From contig WBMZ01008949.1 in assembly GCA_013400975.1 (NCBI GenBank), forward strand, positions 99,827 to 163,826: a DNA stretch of 64,000 nt, in the 5' to 3' direction. The notes under the pieces are model-generated. The model was not told the origin of the DNA. It searched no databases and was given only the letters and a program-made list of their open reading frames with translations. Shown piece after piece: positions 28,501-38,161 of this stretch. This stretch comes from Atrichornis clamosus (taxonomy: Eukaryota > Chordata > Aves > Passeriformes > Menuridae). Position 1 is the stretch's first letter, and each line of letters opens with the position of its first letter. Made by a program: the position numbers and the translations under genes.

Positions 28501-29843
28501 GTGTTGCTCTTTTGACACAGATTAGTTACACAAGCTGAACACCAAGAGCAAAAACTTTTAAAGCACTAAATATGAGTAAAAAACATCAACAGAGTAAGAG
28601 GATGCCCATCCCTGAGCAGTGTTCCTGAGGAACAGCTGCCAACACAAGCTGCTCACCCACTCATGTATGAACCCAGCCAGCCATAAGCCCACAGCTTTTC
28701 ATACCTATACAGACAATACATGTATTTCTCTGCAAAGTCTTAAAATATCTAAACAAAAGGGTATGTAGTAATTTTTGCACTAGTAACGCTTTTATGATTA
28801 GATCACTAGACACCTGACAAAAGTGTTACTCTCCAGCATGACAGTAGTGGGCAACATTCCAGTCAAAATTATGATTAACAAAAACTCACTGTAAAGGATT
28901 TTTTCTAACAACCAGAGTTTTCAGTAAACAGTTTATAAGCCCTTGTACAAATGTTTCTTCTGTACATTGGTCTGCTACATGTGGTCTGTAGCCAGAAAAC
29001 ACTCTATACTCACAACTAGAAAATCAGCTTTAATGCTATCTACTCTAATTTGGAACCATGGAAAACGAAGAGGAAGGAGTTAAAGGACAGTCCATTTGCT
29101 CAGTGAACAAGACTGTGTGAGTTGCACACCATCCTTAAGTTGCATGTCACGTGAACCAAGATATGGATTAGAATCTTATTAGCCAAGCAAATTTATTCAA
29201 AATTTTGTTTGTGAGCATGATTTACAGCAGGATGAGCCTTTTCTATGCCTCTCAGTGGAAATCTGGGAAACTATTTACAGTCATCCCATTTTCCAGTAAG
29301 TTCTACAATGATGATTCAGCCTGTATCACACTATACCTCCTGCAAATACATTGCTCGGACATTAAACTGTGCAGAGTTGGGATCTGCCACAACCCTAGGT
29401 CTCCTCTTAACTCACCACACGACCGTGTCAAGCACAAACGAAAGTAATTAACCAAGGTCAACACGGGCAGAGAGGGAAAAGGATTTTTCATAAGGAAGCC
29501 AAAAAATACAAGAGCAACAAACCAGCAAAAAATAACCCCAAGGCAGCCCACACTTACATTTGCAGCATGACTTCGTTCAGATACACTCCGTCCACCAGCG
29601 CCACATATTCTTCCAGGTTGGTCCCATTTCCTCCAGCTAACGGTCCGAACGTCTTAACCTGGAACAGAACCAGCAGCAGCGCCGTGACACCAACTCCACC
29701 TCGCTCCCTGCCGCAAGGCTCTTCCCGTCAAACAATGAGCAAATAAAACCAGCAACGTGTGAGGGAAAATGAACGCTTACCCAGGTGACAAGAGGGCTCG
29801 ACATGAACTGCTCCAGAAGGGGTGTGAAGATCTCGTTCTCCAT
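1397..29843 (-). CDS. CCDC88A: CCDC88A (girdin/GIV), 5' part, ten coding exons, partial
   Basis: Girdin is a large (about 1870 residues in human) actin- and microtubule-associated scaffold and non-receptor modulator of G-alpha-i, acting in cell migration, Akt signalling and endosome traffic. Ten exons on the minus strand join without any frame break: 29781-29843, 29558-29658, 14908-15016, 11018-11087, 7341-7399, 6950-7033, 6246-6386, 4999-5165, 2119-2200 and 1397-1555. Together they encode residues 1-345. Residues 1 to about 195 form the HOOK domain (opening [13 protein letters not shown]), and from about 196 a coiled coil begins (for example [17 protein letters not shown] and [16 protein letters not shown]). 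The start ATG at 29841-29843 has A at -3 and G at +4. No exon for the next conserved peptide was found in 1-1396, so the rest of the gene continues off the left edge. The peptide matches girdin rather than the paralogues Daple (CCDC88C) or CCDC88B. Family function is known; the identity comes from peptide recognition. Confidence 0.95.
1556..2118 (-). other. CCDC88A: CCDC88A intron 9
   Basis: A 563-base intron, AT-rich, with several short A-runs near 2015 and 2085 that form part of its 3' side. Nothing else is recognisable. Confidence 0.85.
2119..2200 (-). CDS. CCDC88A: CCDC88A coding exon 9 (residues 265-292)
   Basis: The 82-base exon encodes [16 protein letters not shown] then [11 protein letters not shown], which is coiled coil. 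The acceptor is TTTTCAG and the donor GTGTGG. The exon restores phase 0. Confidence 0.93.
2201..4998 (-). other. CCDC88A: CCDC88A intron 8
   Basis: A 2.8 kb AT-rich intron. The only structured item seen is a 19-base exon-like segment at 4268-4286, flanked by a polypyrimidine tract with an AG and by a GTAAAT donor; it is discussed in the findings. Scattered open frames of 60-114 codons have no recognisable homology. Confidence 0.8.
4999..5165 (-). CDS. CCDC88A: CCDC88A coding exon 8 (residues 210-265)
   Basis: The 167-base exon starts [17 protein letters not shown] and continues with [16 protein letters not shown] and [15 protein letters not shown]. It ends at CT|GTGAGT in phase 2. It is much richer in G+C than the introns around it. 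It spans the serine/proline-rich hinge and the first heptads of the coiled coil. Confidence 0.95.
5166..6245 (-). other. CCDC88A: CCDC88A intron 7
   Basis: A 1.08 kb intron. It is G+C-richer near exon 8 and AT-rich elsewhere. Nothing further is recognisable. Confidence 0.8.
6246..6386 (-). CDS. CCDC88A: CCDC88A coding exon 7 (residues 163-209)
   Basis: The 141-base exon runs from [15 protein letters not shown] to [10 protein letters not shown]. The acceptor is TGTGTAG and the donor GTATGG. It covers the end of the HOOK domain and the linker into the coiled coil. Confidence 0.93.
6387..6949 (-). other. CCDC88A: CCDC88A intron 6
   Basis: A 563-base AT-rich intron with no recognisable repeat or gene. 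Confidence 0.8.
6950..7033 (-). CDS. CCDC88A: CCDC88A coding exon 6 (residues 135-162)
   Basis: The 84-base exon encodes [16 protein letters not shown] then [12 protein letters not shown]. The acceptor is TTTTTAG and the donor GTATTT, a weaker donor than its neighbours. A longer antisense-looking frame through the same bases reads into intron and is not a gene. Confidence 0.93.
7034..7340 (-). other. CCDC88A: CCDC88A intron 5
   Basis: A 307-base AT-rich intron with nothing recognisable. Confidence 0.8.
7341..7399 (-). CDS. CCDC88A: CCDC88A coding exon 5 (residues 115-134)
   Basis: This 59-base exon encodes [20 protein letters not shown]. The acceptor is TTCTTAG and the donor GTAAGTT. It corresponds to the leucine-rich helix of the HOOK domain and returns to phase 0. 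Confidence 0.94.
7400..11017 (-). other. CCDC88A: CCDC88A intron 4
   Basis: A 3.6 kb intron. It includes a 31-bp tandem duplication (7782-7840) and a pyrimidine-rich stretch around 8690-8880 on the plus strand. Open frames up to 115 codons on both strands have no recognisable homology. Confidence 0.8.
7782..7840. repeat. 31-bp tandem duplication
   Basis: The segment beginning TTAGGTGACAAGTTC occurs twice head to tail at 7782 and 7813, identical over about 28 bases. It lies inside CCDC88A intron 4 and looks like a recent local duplication. Confidence 0.9.
11018..11087 (-). CDS. CCDC88A: CCDC88A coding exon 4 (residues 92-115)
   Basis: The acceptor is TTTTATAG and the donor GTAAGTT. The exon encodes [15 protein letters not shown] followed by IIGKNPFS, a highly conserved HOOK-domain segment. 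It ends in phase 1 with G|AG (Glu) split across intron 4. Confidence 0.94.
11088..14907 (-). other. CCDC88A: CCDC88A intron 3
   Basis: A 3.8 kb intron. The 13.2-14.3 kb part is less AT-rich and holds overlapping open frames on both strands (up to about 130 codons). None resembles a known protein, and they look like chance frames in higher-GC sequence. Confidence 0.75.
14908..15016 (-). CDS. CCDC88A: CCDC88A coding exon 3 (residues 55-91)
   Basis: The acceptor is TTTGCAG and the donor GTCAGTG. Peptides [14 protein letters not shown] and [14 protein letters not shown] are HOOK-domain sequence. The exon is 109 bases and restores phase 0 after the split Ile codon. Confidence 0.94.
16037..16165 (+). 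mobile_element. CR1-type LINE fragment (reverse-transcriptase region, degenerate)
   Basis: On the plus strand the translation [15 protein letters not shown] matches the CR1 reverse-transcriptase block usually read as LFNIFINDLDEGIE, just after the QGS(V/L)LGP-like region. The upstream bases (GGGGTTCCTGCAGGGGCATG) also resemble that block. The fragment is strongly diverged and truncated, with no intact open frame. CR1 is the dominant LINE of birds, which supports the avian assignment. Limits are approximate. Confidence 0.7.
20528..20551 (+). repeat. 24-base adenine run
   Basis: This is an uninterrupted run of 24 A on the plus strand inside CCDC88A intron 2. It could be a retrotransposition tail or a mononucleotide repeat. 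I could not recognise an inserted body to its left or convincing target-site duplications. The roughly 450 bases to its right (20560-20990) are noticeably richer in G+C than the surroundings, without recognisable homology. Confidence 0.9.
27313..27360. repeat. A/C-rich low-complexity stretch
   Basis: Runs of A interrupted by CCCC and CAAA units make a simple low-complexity tract in CCDC88A intron 2. No function is evident. Confidence 0.85.
29558..29658 (-). CDS. CCDC88A: CCDC88A coding exon 2 (residues 22-55)
   Basis: The exon opens after TCCAG with [12 protein letters not shown] and runs to YLNEVMLQ, closing at the donor GTAAGTG. It ends in phase 2, and the split codon AT|C (Ile) is completed by exon 3. 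Intron 1 upstream is only 122 bases, in sharp contrast to the 14.5 kb intron that follows. Confidence 0.95.
29659..29780 (-). other. CCDC88A: CCDC88A intron 1 (122 bases)
   Basis: A very short first intron, donor GTAAGC and acceptor TCCAG, between the two N-terminal coding exons. Confidence 0.9.
29781..29843 (-). CDS. CCDC88A: CCDC88A coding exon 1 (residues 1-21)
   Basis: This exon encodes [21 protein letters not shown], the very start of the HOOK domain. It ends in a complete TGG codon followed by the donor GTAAGC. The ATG sits in a good Kozak context (AAAATGG). The exon probably continues upstream as 5' UTR towards the CpG island, but the transcription start cannot be read from sequence. 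Confidence 0.95.
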
Positions 29844-30289
29844 TTTACAAAAAAATGGGTAACATCAATGCAGCTCCTCTGATGCAAAAAAATACGGTAC
29901 AGTCCTTCACTGCAGCAACTCTCTGGAATGCTCCAAGGATTCAGCTGGAGTGAGTGAACCCCATTTTTACCAAGCGATGCAACAGTAACAAAAGTAAGTG
30001 CACTGGCAAGCAGGATTTATCTTCCTCTTTCAAGAAAAAAATGCATTTGAAAGTCCATCTACGCGTATTTCAGCCTTTCCATTGATGCCTCTCCCTTCCT
30101 ACATAGCAAAGGGGTAGAAGGAAGGAAGGAAAGAAAAGAGGGAGGCTGCCTAGCTACTGGGATTCTGCATCAGACAAAAAAAGAGAGGAAGGAAAAATCT
30201 GTTTCAGCAGCGGCAGCGCCTCAGAAAGGAAGGAGAAATTCCAGCAAAACTCCGCAAGCTCATCCTGCCCCTTCCCCACAAAAAAAGCC

Positions 30290-31015
30290 CCAACCCCGGA
30301 CGAGGGGAGCAGCGAGGGGCAGCGACCCCCGCCCCTCTCGCAACCAAGCCCCCCGGGCTGCGGCTGCACCAGAGCCGCCCTGTCCTCCCGCAATGGCACC
30401 GAGAGGGAACCAGCTCCTGGAGGGATCGGGGGCTATTTTAAATCAGTTCCCTTTTCTACCCCCTTCCCTTTTCCACTAAACTACGACGCCAGAGAGCGGC
30501 AGGACCGGCACACGCCGCCCGGCCCCGCAGCCTCGCCCTTCCCCCGCGCTGGCCGCTCCCCTCAGGCTCCGCTCTCCCCTCGCCGCTCCCGGAGCGCCCC
30601 CCGACCCCTCCCCAGCTGTTCTCCTGCCGCTCCGCCACCGCTGCTGCGGCACCAGCTCCGCTTCCCACCCTCGTCCTCCCAAACTGTGGGGCCACCTCGC
30701 CTCAGCCAGCGCGGCCGCGCCGCATCGCTCGCCCCCTCCTCGTCCTCGTTCTCCTTCCCTCCCTCTCCCCCCTGCCTCCCGCTCTCCCTTCCCGGCGGGC
30801 GGTTCCAGCGTGCGGATCCCTCCGCCCGGAGCCGGGTATCCCTCCGCCGCCGCTCGGGGATGGCGGCGCGATTAGAAAGGGGAGGGGCCGCGGCGAAACC
30901 GCTGCAGGACTCGCGCCCGGCGCGCGCGCGCGCGCGATGCGGCTACAGGCACCGCTCAGCCCTCAGCGCTCAGCCCCCGGCGTGAGGGGGAAAGAAGCGC
31001 GTCCGTTCCCCGCTT
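30290..31015 (-). promoter_or_regulatory. CCDC88A: CpG-island promoter of CCDC88A
   Basis: This region is very rich in G+C and CpG, unlike the AT-rich DNA on both sides, and lies about 0.45-1.2 kb upstream of the CCDC88A ATG. It contains GC-box-like runs (for example the GGGGAGGGG at 30879-30887), many CCGCC motifs and a (CG)8 run at 30921-30936. There is no TATA box at a clear position, as is usual for such promoters. The start site probably lies inside it, leaving a long 5' UTR down to 29844; an additional 5' UTR intron cannot be excluded. Long frames across it on both strands are compositional. Confidence 0.85.
30921..30936. repeat. (CG)8 alternating dinucleotide run
   Basis: Eight consecutive CG dinucleotides sit inside the CCDC88A CpG island. 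Alternating CG is the classic sequence able to adopt Z-DNA under negative supercoiling. That property is established for the sequence class, but its use here is an inference. Confidence 0.95.
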
Positions 31016-32183
31016 CGGGAATAGAGGTGCTCCTGAGGGAGGAAAACGCTCTCTCGATTCCCCTTCTTGGGGAATAAAGGCGCCCGTGAGGGAGATGCTC
31101 TTCCCTACCCCCTCCTGAGCAATAAAGATGCCCGTGAGGGGAAAACTCGACGCGGGAGGGATATTCTCCATTCCCCTCTTGAGGAATAAAGGTGCCCGTG
31201 AGGGGAAAAGGAGCGGGAGGGAGGGAGGTACTCTTCCATTCCCCTCCTGGGGAATAAAGGTGCCCGGGAGGGAAAAACTCAGCGCAGGAGGCATATTCTC
31301 TACTTCCCTTAGAAGAATAAAGGTGCCTGTGAGGGAAAAAGTGCGGGAGGGAGGGAAACGCTCTTCCATTCCCCTTTCTGGGGAATAAAGGTGCCCGTTA
31401 AGAAGGTGTTCTTCCATCCTGCTCTTTGAGGAATAAAGGTGCCTATGAGGGGAAGAACCCATCGTGTGAGGGAGGGGGAAGCTTTTCCATTCTCCTTTTG
31501 GGGAATAAAGGTGCCCGTGAGGGGTGGAAAAAGGGCGGGAAGGAGAGGCTCTTCCAATCACGTCTCGTTGAATAAAGGTGCCCGTGAGGGGAAATTGGAG
31601 GGAACAGGATGCTCTTCCATTCCTCTCTTGGTGAATAAAGGTACTCGTGAGGGAAAAAGTGCCTGAGGGAGAGAGATGCTCTTCCATTCCCCTCTTAGGG
31701 AATAAAGGTACCCGTGAGGGAAAAACGTGGTGCAGGAGGGATATTCTCCATTTCCCTTAAGGGGAATAAAGGTGCCTATGAGGGGAAGACTTGGCGTGGG
31801 AGGGAAGGAGATGCTCTTCCATTCCCCTCATGTGGAATTAAGATGCCCGTGAGGGGAAAAAGGCGGGAGGGAGATGCTCTTCCATTCCCTTCTTGGGGAA
31901 GAAAGATGCCCACAAGGAAAAAACTTGGCGTGGGAGAAAGATGAACTTCCATTCCCCTCTTAGGGAATAAAGGTGTCCATGAGGGAAAATGCGTTTGAGG
32001 AAAAGACGCTCTTCCATTCCCCTCTTAGGGAATAAAGGTGTTTGTGAGGGGAAAAGTGCAGGAGGAAGAGATGGTCTTCCATTCTCCTTTGGGGAATAAA
32101 GGTGCCCGTGAGGGAAAAATTCGGTGCAGAAGCAAGATGTTCTTCCATTTCCCTTTTTGGGAATAAAGGTGCCTGTGAGGGGA
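31015..32183 (+). repeat. Minisatellite of about 19 units carrying AATAAA, abutting the CCDC88A CpG island
   Basis: Degenerate tandem units of 48-72 bp (most 63-68) read on the plus strand as GATGCTCTTCCATTCC, then CCTCTTGGGGAATAAAGG, then TGCCCGTGAGGGGAAAA, then a CGGGAGGGAG-like stretch. Anchor hexamers fall at 31020 (AATAGA), 31073, 31121, 31185, 31253, 31316, 31384, 31432, 31504, 31571, 31634, 31701, 31765, 31836 (AATTAA), 31899 (AAGAAA), 31966, 32031, 32095 and 32162. Sixteen of the nineteen are exact AATAAA. Unit ends are diverged, so the array is not brand new. It lies directly upstream of the CCDC88A promoter. I do not recognise the unit as a named satellite. Confidence 0.95.
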
Positions 32184-32193
32184 AAAATTATTA

Positions 32194-32285
32194 CCCTCAG
32201 GAAGTGGAATCCAGAAGCAGGGCAGGTTTCACCCTCAGGAGGTGGAAGCAGGGCAGGTTTTCCCCTCAGGAGGTGGAATCCAGAC
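32194..32285 (+). repeat. Three-copy direct repeat next to the minisatellite
   Basis: The motif CCCTCAGGAGGTGGAA followed by (TCCA)GAAGCAGGGCAGG recurs at 32194, 32232 and 32263 (spacings 38 and 31). It is a second, different short tandem repeat directly after the larger array. Confidence 0.9.
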
Positions 32286-35200
32286 ACACCCATGTTAAGG
32301 CAAAATCCAGCTTTCTGGAGAGGTTTTTTGGGGAATCAGAGGATGCCGAGCATTGTGCCGGCCTGAGCCATTGTCCCTTCCCCGAGCCATCTCCTGCAAC
32401 TTGTGCTTCCAATATCCAATCCTGCATTAATACCCGTGGCTGTATCTGCTTAATACATTTTGTGGTTCATTGACAAAGTGTTTTACAAAATCTCAAACTA
32501 AATCCAGCTTCTCTTCTGTGTGGTATAAATTAAATTACAGCAGTAGTTTTTCAAATACCTTTAGTTTTGCACACACAATTTAAAAAAAACAACAAACCCC
32601 ATAAAACATTGCAAAAGATGTTACTGAAATTAAGTACTTTTGAAAAACATCAAGTTACTGCTAAACAGATTAGTTTTTTCTTAACCCAAATACTGGATAT
32701 ACTACTTTTCCCAGTGGTCCAAGATTGGGGAAAAAACCAAATTCCAGTTGTGACCTCTTTCCCATGAAGAATGTCTACATAACGGATTAGAAAAATAAAT
32801 TATGGACCTTGAAATATTAGTATGTCATTTAGATTCCAATGCTTTTTTTTAAAGCCATGTTGCATAGTTAAAAGACTGTGATTCTCACAATTTTATTTTT
32901 TCAGCAAAAATCAGGTCTTTCCCTCCCCAACCAGGTCTCTAGAGTGAACTCAGCCCTCCTGTGAAACAAAAGAAATAAGGAAGAGCAAAGGAAAACTCTG
33001 CAGTCTTGGTTCTGAATAAGAACCTGGTGATCCATGGGTGAAATAACTGCCAATAAATTCCCAGCCCTTAAAGGCAGCTACAAAAGCATTTTTGTACAAG
33101 CCTGACCAACCAACCGCTATGCTCCCTGTGGCTGGCAGCAGTCTGTAAACATGCAATTGTGCCCACAATGCCATGGAACTTCCCTGGCTCATCCGTTTGT
33201 TTCTTGCGGGCTCTAATTAGGCAGTAATGACTTTGGCGTAAAGCAATTTCTAGGAATGAGAGACCGGCTAGTAGAAGTTGATAGCCCATGTAGTAGTAAC
33301 ATCAGCTGGCTCACAAAAAAATATTTTATACTGAGATTCCGTAACATTAAAAATTGAATTAAACAGTTTTCGTTGGTTTAGCTTCCACCCACATAATCCA
33401 GTTGGCCTGTGTGCTTCAGCATGGCTGTTGATCACTGTTCCTGCAGAAAGACTGCTATATTTTAGATAAATACTGCATAATGTCTTTATGAAATGCATCA
33501 GCAGCTGTTTTATCTCAGATGATTTACAGTTCCTTGTTTGAACTGGAGATTAGTACAAGATAAAATTTCAGAAAAGGTACTCAGACACAGTCAAAGGAGT
33601 TTTGTTTTCGGTTTTGGTTGGGTTTTGGTTTTTTTGGGCTTTTTTAAGACTAAGAGCCCTGAAAACCTGTGAAGAAGCTCTAAAGTTTCTGTAGCTTCCA
33701 CTTTGTCCCACCAAATGTGATAATATTTACCCTATTTTCAAGTACACAGAGACACCAACCAGGATGAACGGCTGCCAGGGCAGGTGTTTGCAGTGGAGTT
33801 AGAGCCAGAAGAAACTGGATTGCAGCCACCTCTGAGGTGAGACAACTTGCCCTAGGACAGGAAGCTGTCAGCCTTTGATTGCTGAGCCCTTGTTTGACAG
33901 ACAACCTTTAAAATGAATTAAAACGGTTGTCTTTTGAGTTTATTCTCTGATACCAAACTGAATATGGAAGGCTTTCACTTTTAGTGTAGCTGTCGGGAGT
34001 CCCAGGAGTATTGTTCTAGGAAATACTTAGAAGTCACAGCTCTACCTCAAATAGTAGGGCTACATTACCATAACCTGTAGCTTGTGATACATTTGGCTGC
34101 ATTGTTTTAGCACTTTTTACCTGGGAAGGCTTCTAAAAGCAAGTCTGATGACTGCACTTGCAGTGGTAAGTCCCAGAACTGTTACTAGAATTCAGTACCA
34201 GCTGAGGAAGTTGACATCTGAAGTTAGCTAACCCAGAAACACAGAAGAAACATTATTATTAAACTGTAGTTTTAATAGTTTTAACTATTCTAAGAATGTA
34301 TATTCAGGTATATTTTGGAACTAAAAAAATGATCCTTTTTATAATTTGAAAAAATGCACAGAAAACAATCTTACCCTTTCACATCTCATTCTCTAAAACA
34401 GCACTGTCAATATTTAATACAGTGTGGCCTACAACTTCTGCAAAAACAGGTTTAGAGATTAACCTGGTTGTTTGAAGAGCAGTGTTTGTTCTTGTCAGGT
34501 AAAGCAACCCCATCTCCTTTGGTACCACAGAGACTGCACACACAAGACATGGAAATTCTAAATGATCTGTGCCTAGATCCCAGATCTGAAAATTACAGAG
34601 TTACTTCATCTTCTCAGTGAACTTTTTTTTGCTCGTAGCATCATTTCCTGTGCCTGTTGTTGCAAAATAAAAAATGCAATACAATGACTAGAACACAAAC
34701 TGATGCCTTCAATCTGCATAAAGCAGGGAAGTGTAACTGTACAGCCCCACTTACCTCGTCAGAGTTTGTCAAAAGATTTCTGGTCAGCTCTGCCCGCAGT
34801 GAGCCAAGGGAGGGGACAGTTTGGGGAGTAGATTACAACCAACCTGCCCTTTTTAGCTGATGCAACACACGGTGGTTTTCTCTTCCTCTTGTACACAAGC
34901 AAAGGAAAGAGGTGACGCTGCTCTTGCTGCTGGTTTTGCCTCCCAGTCAGCACTGCTGGGTTGATACGCCTTTGCCTGATGAGACTTGAGAAAATGGGAA
35001 AAACAGACACCAAGTGTGGATGCTGGGATCCACAGCACGGGTATGAAACCACAGTCAAAACTAGAATGTTCTCAATATGGGCTGACTAGACAGGGCAGTG
35101 TCTAGTGAAAACTGCAAACCAATGACAAGGACAGTCACTTTCCTTGTCCTATGTTTGCTCCCAGAGAATCCCATTTCCCTATCAAACCAAGACTATAGGA

Positions 35201-38161
35201 ATAGATGGGCAACAGAGGGAAGAGTAAGGCCACTGAGGGGTTGAGCTTTTTAAAGTATGCCTACAAATTCCTAAAGGTCCCACAAATACAGCGGACTAAA
35301 AGTTACTTCTTGTTCCACAGGAGTGGAAAGAAGGGGGAATCCCTCTGTAACATGAATAAAGAACTGAAAATTCCACAACAATTCTTGAAGACTTCTTTCA
35401 TGCCACAGCATCTGCTCTGATGTGACCAAAATTCCCCATCAACTTTAAGGGAACTTCCTGACAAAACTGTAAGTAACCTCAAAATGAGAATATTTTGAGT
35501 GAAAAATAAAGAACAAAACAGTAGGGGCTTGGGAAAAGTTGGTATTTTCCATTTAAGATTTTTTTATAGATCCCAGACATTTTACAGTTTGTGTCCAATT
35601 GTACCAAATAGCAAGAAATAAGTATAGAGACAGCAGACAAAGAATACCCTGAAAGGGGAATCTGTCATGCAGGACAGTTCTCTGCATCAGGGTCAAATGC
35701 ATCAGAATTTCCTGTCAGGCAGAATGTTCATTGCAAGAACAGCTATGACAATTTCCAGCCATGCCTACCTAACATATCCTACACGGACAGCACTTAAACT
35801 GTGGAACAGTTGGTGAAAGTATTACATTTAATACCAGGATTCAGCTGAGGAGGGAGAAGCCTACAGCTTTTTGTTTCCTTTCAACCAGTTGGACTGGCAG
35901 GAAGAATGCTACTGTGGCAGATCAGCTGATGTGATCACAAATGAACCAAATCTTTATCTTGATTTTTAAATTTAATAGCCACTCCTAAATATTTCCATAG
36001 GCTCTTAAGAGAGTGGCAGAGAAATACTCCCTTTCAAAGAAAATTCATTTGAACTTGGTATTACAATTCAGCTCTTTTTCCTGTTTAGCCAATAAAACAT
36101 TTATCTGTTTCTGACTGTCATCTGTGAACTACAAGACTGTCTAATAATGCTGCTTGTGAATTTCCCTTTGCTATTTGCTGCATCCCAAGAAAAGAGATTG
36201 CTATTTTCCTAAAAGCAAGCATTAAGTATTACAGCAAGAACAGCAGTTACCAGGACAATAGCTTTGGTACGAACTTCTCTTGTGGCCAGTGGAGTGAGAC
36301 TGAGCAAAAGCTCTTGCTGACATGCCTTCTGTCAGACAAGATTCTGCCAGTATGAGCAGTGTTTCTTATGAACTGGGTCAGAAAGATGAATTACAGAGCA
36401 CGCTGTGCATTTCCTCTGCTGAGGAGCAAAGTGCAGCCCAGTCTGCTCATTGTTAGCAATCACAGCTGGCTGTGGATCTGCACATTGGTGGCTTAGGAAA
36501 GCAAGACACTGAATTGTATCATGACCACTAGGCCATCTTGGATCCCTGATGTACAGAAATGTTGAGCTGGTTTCCTTTTCTAGTATTCTCCTTTAGCATG
36601 AAGCACTCTCCCTGTTCAGCTTCACAAAACAGAAGAGATTTTGTATCCCCAGGAAAGACTTTTGTACCTCGTAAAACTCCAGTTGACTCTGTTTCGCTTT
36701 ATTATGACATTAAGTTTGCTTTCCTTCACACAACACCACGTTCCTGGTAATTGGCTCCCTGTCCTTTGCCACGGCCTCTTGCTGATGCCTCCCTACTTTC
36801 ACCCACATTTTCACAATCTTGATGTCACTTGACCCCAGTAGCTTGGGGAGTGCTGCCATGAGACCCAGATTTCTGAGCTCAGGAGAGGTTACTAAGTTCC
36901 AGAGCCCTGCATCACCTTTGATGTTAGCATGTCTCATTAGAGAGGCATTCCTCACCATTCCTCATGGTGTTTAATATCTTCCCAAGGTCAGTAAATAATG
37001 AACCGAGTGGAGTACATTTCTGTCTTTGAGATTTCCATTTGTGTACATAGACTTAGTTATGAAAAAATATACAGTACTAAGAATATAACTGTAGTAGAAT
37101 CATTTCTATTCAAACCTCTGCTCTTCTGAGCTCCCTCCCTCAGGATTATGCTACTCATTTTCACGTCTGATTTCACCCCTGGTTATTTGTCACATTATTT
37201 ACATCTGAAAACAGCTTTTCTCTCTATGAAATACTGGTGAAACAATTAAAAGCTTTTAAGATATCCCTATTTTGCCTGTAGGAAAATCCTTTGACCAGCT
37301 TGTAGAACAAGAAAACACAACCTATTCTTTTACAGCATTACATTAAAAAGACTGATATTAAAATATATGAACTAATTAATAGAAAAAACAACTAATGCCA
37401 GATTTTAAAATGGTACTTACTCCTATTAGATAGCATTCCTGATGAAGCTTCTTGCAAGAAGGTGGATTCATGAGTCACCTAAAACTGGGAACAACCTGTT
37501 CATTCACACCTCTTTCAGAGAGCACTATTAACTGTACGATCCATTTGTTTGCACTACGTTCAGAGGGTTCAATTCACTGTGACACCAGTTTAATTGTGAT
37601 TTTAATTGGAGATGAATGCAAAATTGGAATTCTTACCTTTTGCTGTTCAACTCTGGAAAATACACCATTTTTTAACCCAAATCTACCACCCTTTAAAATT
37701 TCTTATTCAAGTACTTTTCTACCACAGGTAATTTTTCTTCTGCTAAAACCTACAGTGATGCATTTGGTCATTTTGTTTAAGCTTTTCCAAACCACTGTCA
37801 TCAATAGCTATTTCCTGCCTATTCCTTTCCAGTGTCTAAATATTTCCCTTGAGTGGATTCTCCTTGCCAGCTTTATGTACCTATAAAATGCTCTATTTTT
37901 TCCTGAGGTGGTCATACAATATTGAAGATCTTTATGATTCTTACATGCTGCTCTTTAACACAATTTCTGAATTAAGGGTGTAGCAGCGTGCAGTGGCTGA
38001 AAGGTCAAAGGATGGTTTGGCAAAAGACTGTTTTTCCCTGTAATTTCAGGCTTATACTGAGATTGTTCTGGGTTTTTAAAAATCTATTATGAAGCAATTT
38101 AATACACTACTGATTTTTATTGCTAATAATAATAAGCAATTATCTAAAATGACTACTGAAA

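Larger units (their letters stand above)
15017..29557 (-). other. CCDC88A: CCDC88A intron 2 (14.5 kb)
   Basis: This very long intron sits between exons 2 and 3 and occupies about half of the CCDC88A part of the window. It is mostly AT-rich and unique. Recognisable contents are an eroded CR1 reverse-transcriptase fragment near 16.04-16.16 kb, a 24-base A-run at 20528, and an A/C-rich simple stretch near 27.31-27.36 kb. I saw no other exon. Its size and promoter-proximal position make it a natural place for enhancers, but no motif shows this. Confidence 0.8.

Noticed and set aside
31015..32183. Resemblance of TTCCATTCC in the minisatellite to pericentromeric TTCCA satellites
   Set aside because: The match is limited to one short part of a much longer, different unit at a single-copy gene promoter.
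33600..33650. T/G-rich stretch looking like telomeric repeat
   Set aside because: The pattern is GGTTTT-like and irregular, not TTAGGG; it is low-complexity sequence.
37452..37886. 144-codon plus-strand frame in the intergenic region
   Set aside because: The peptide looks like random AT-rich translation (Leu/Phe/Ser/Thr-rich) with no family resemblance.
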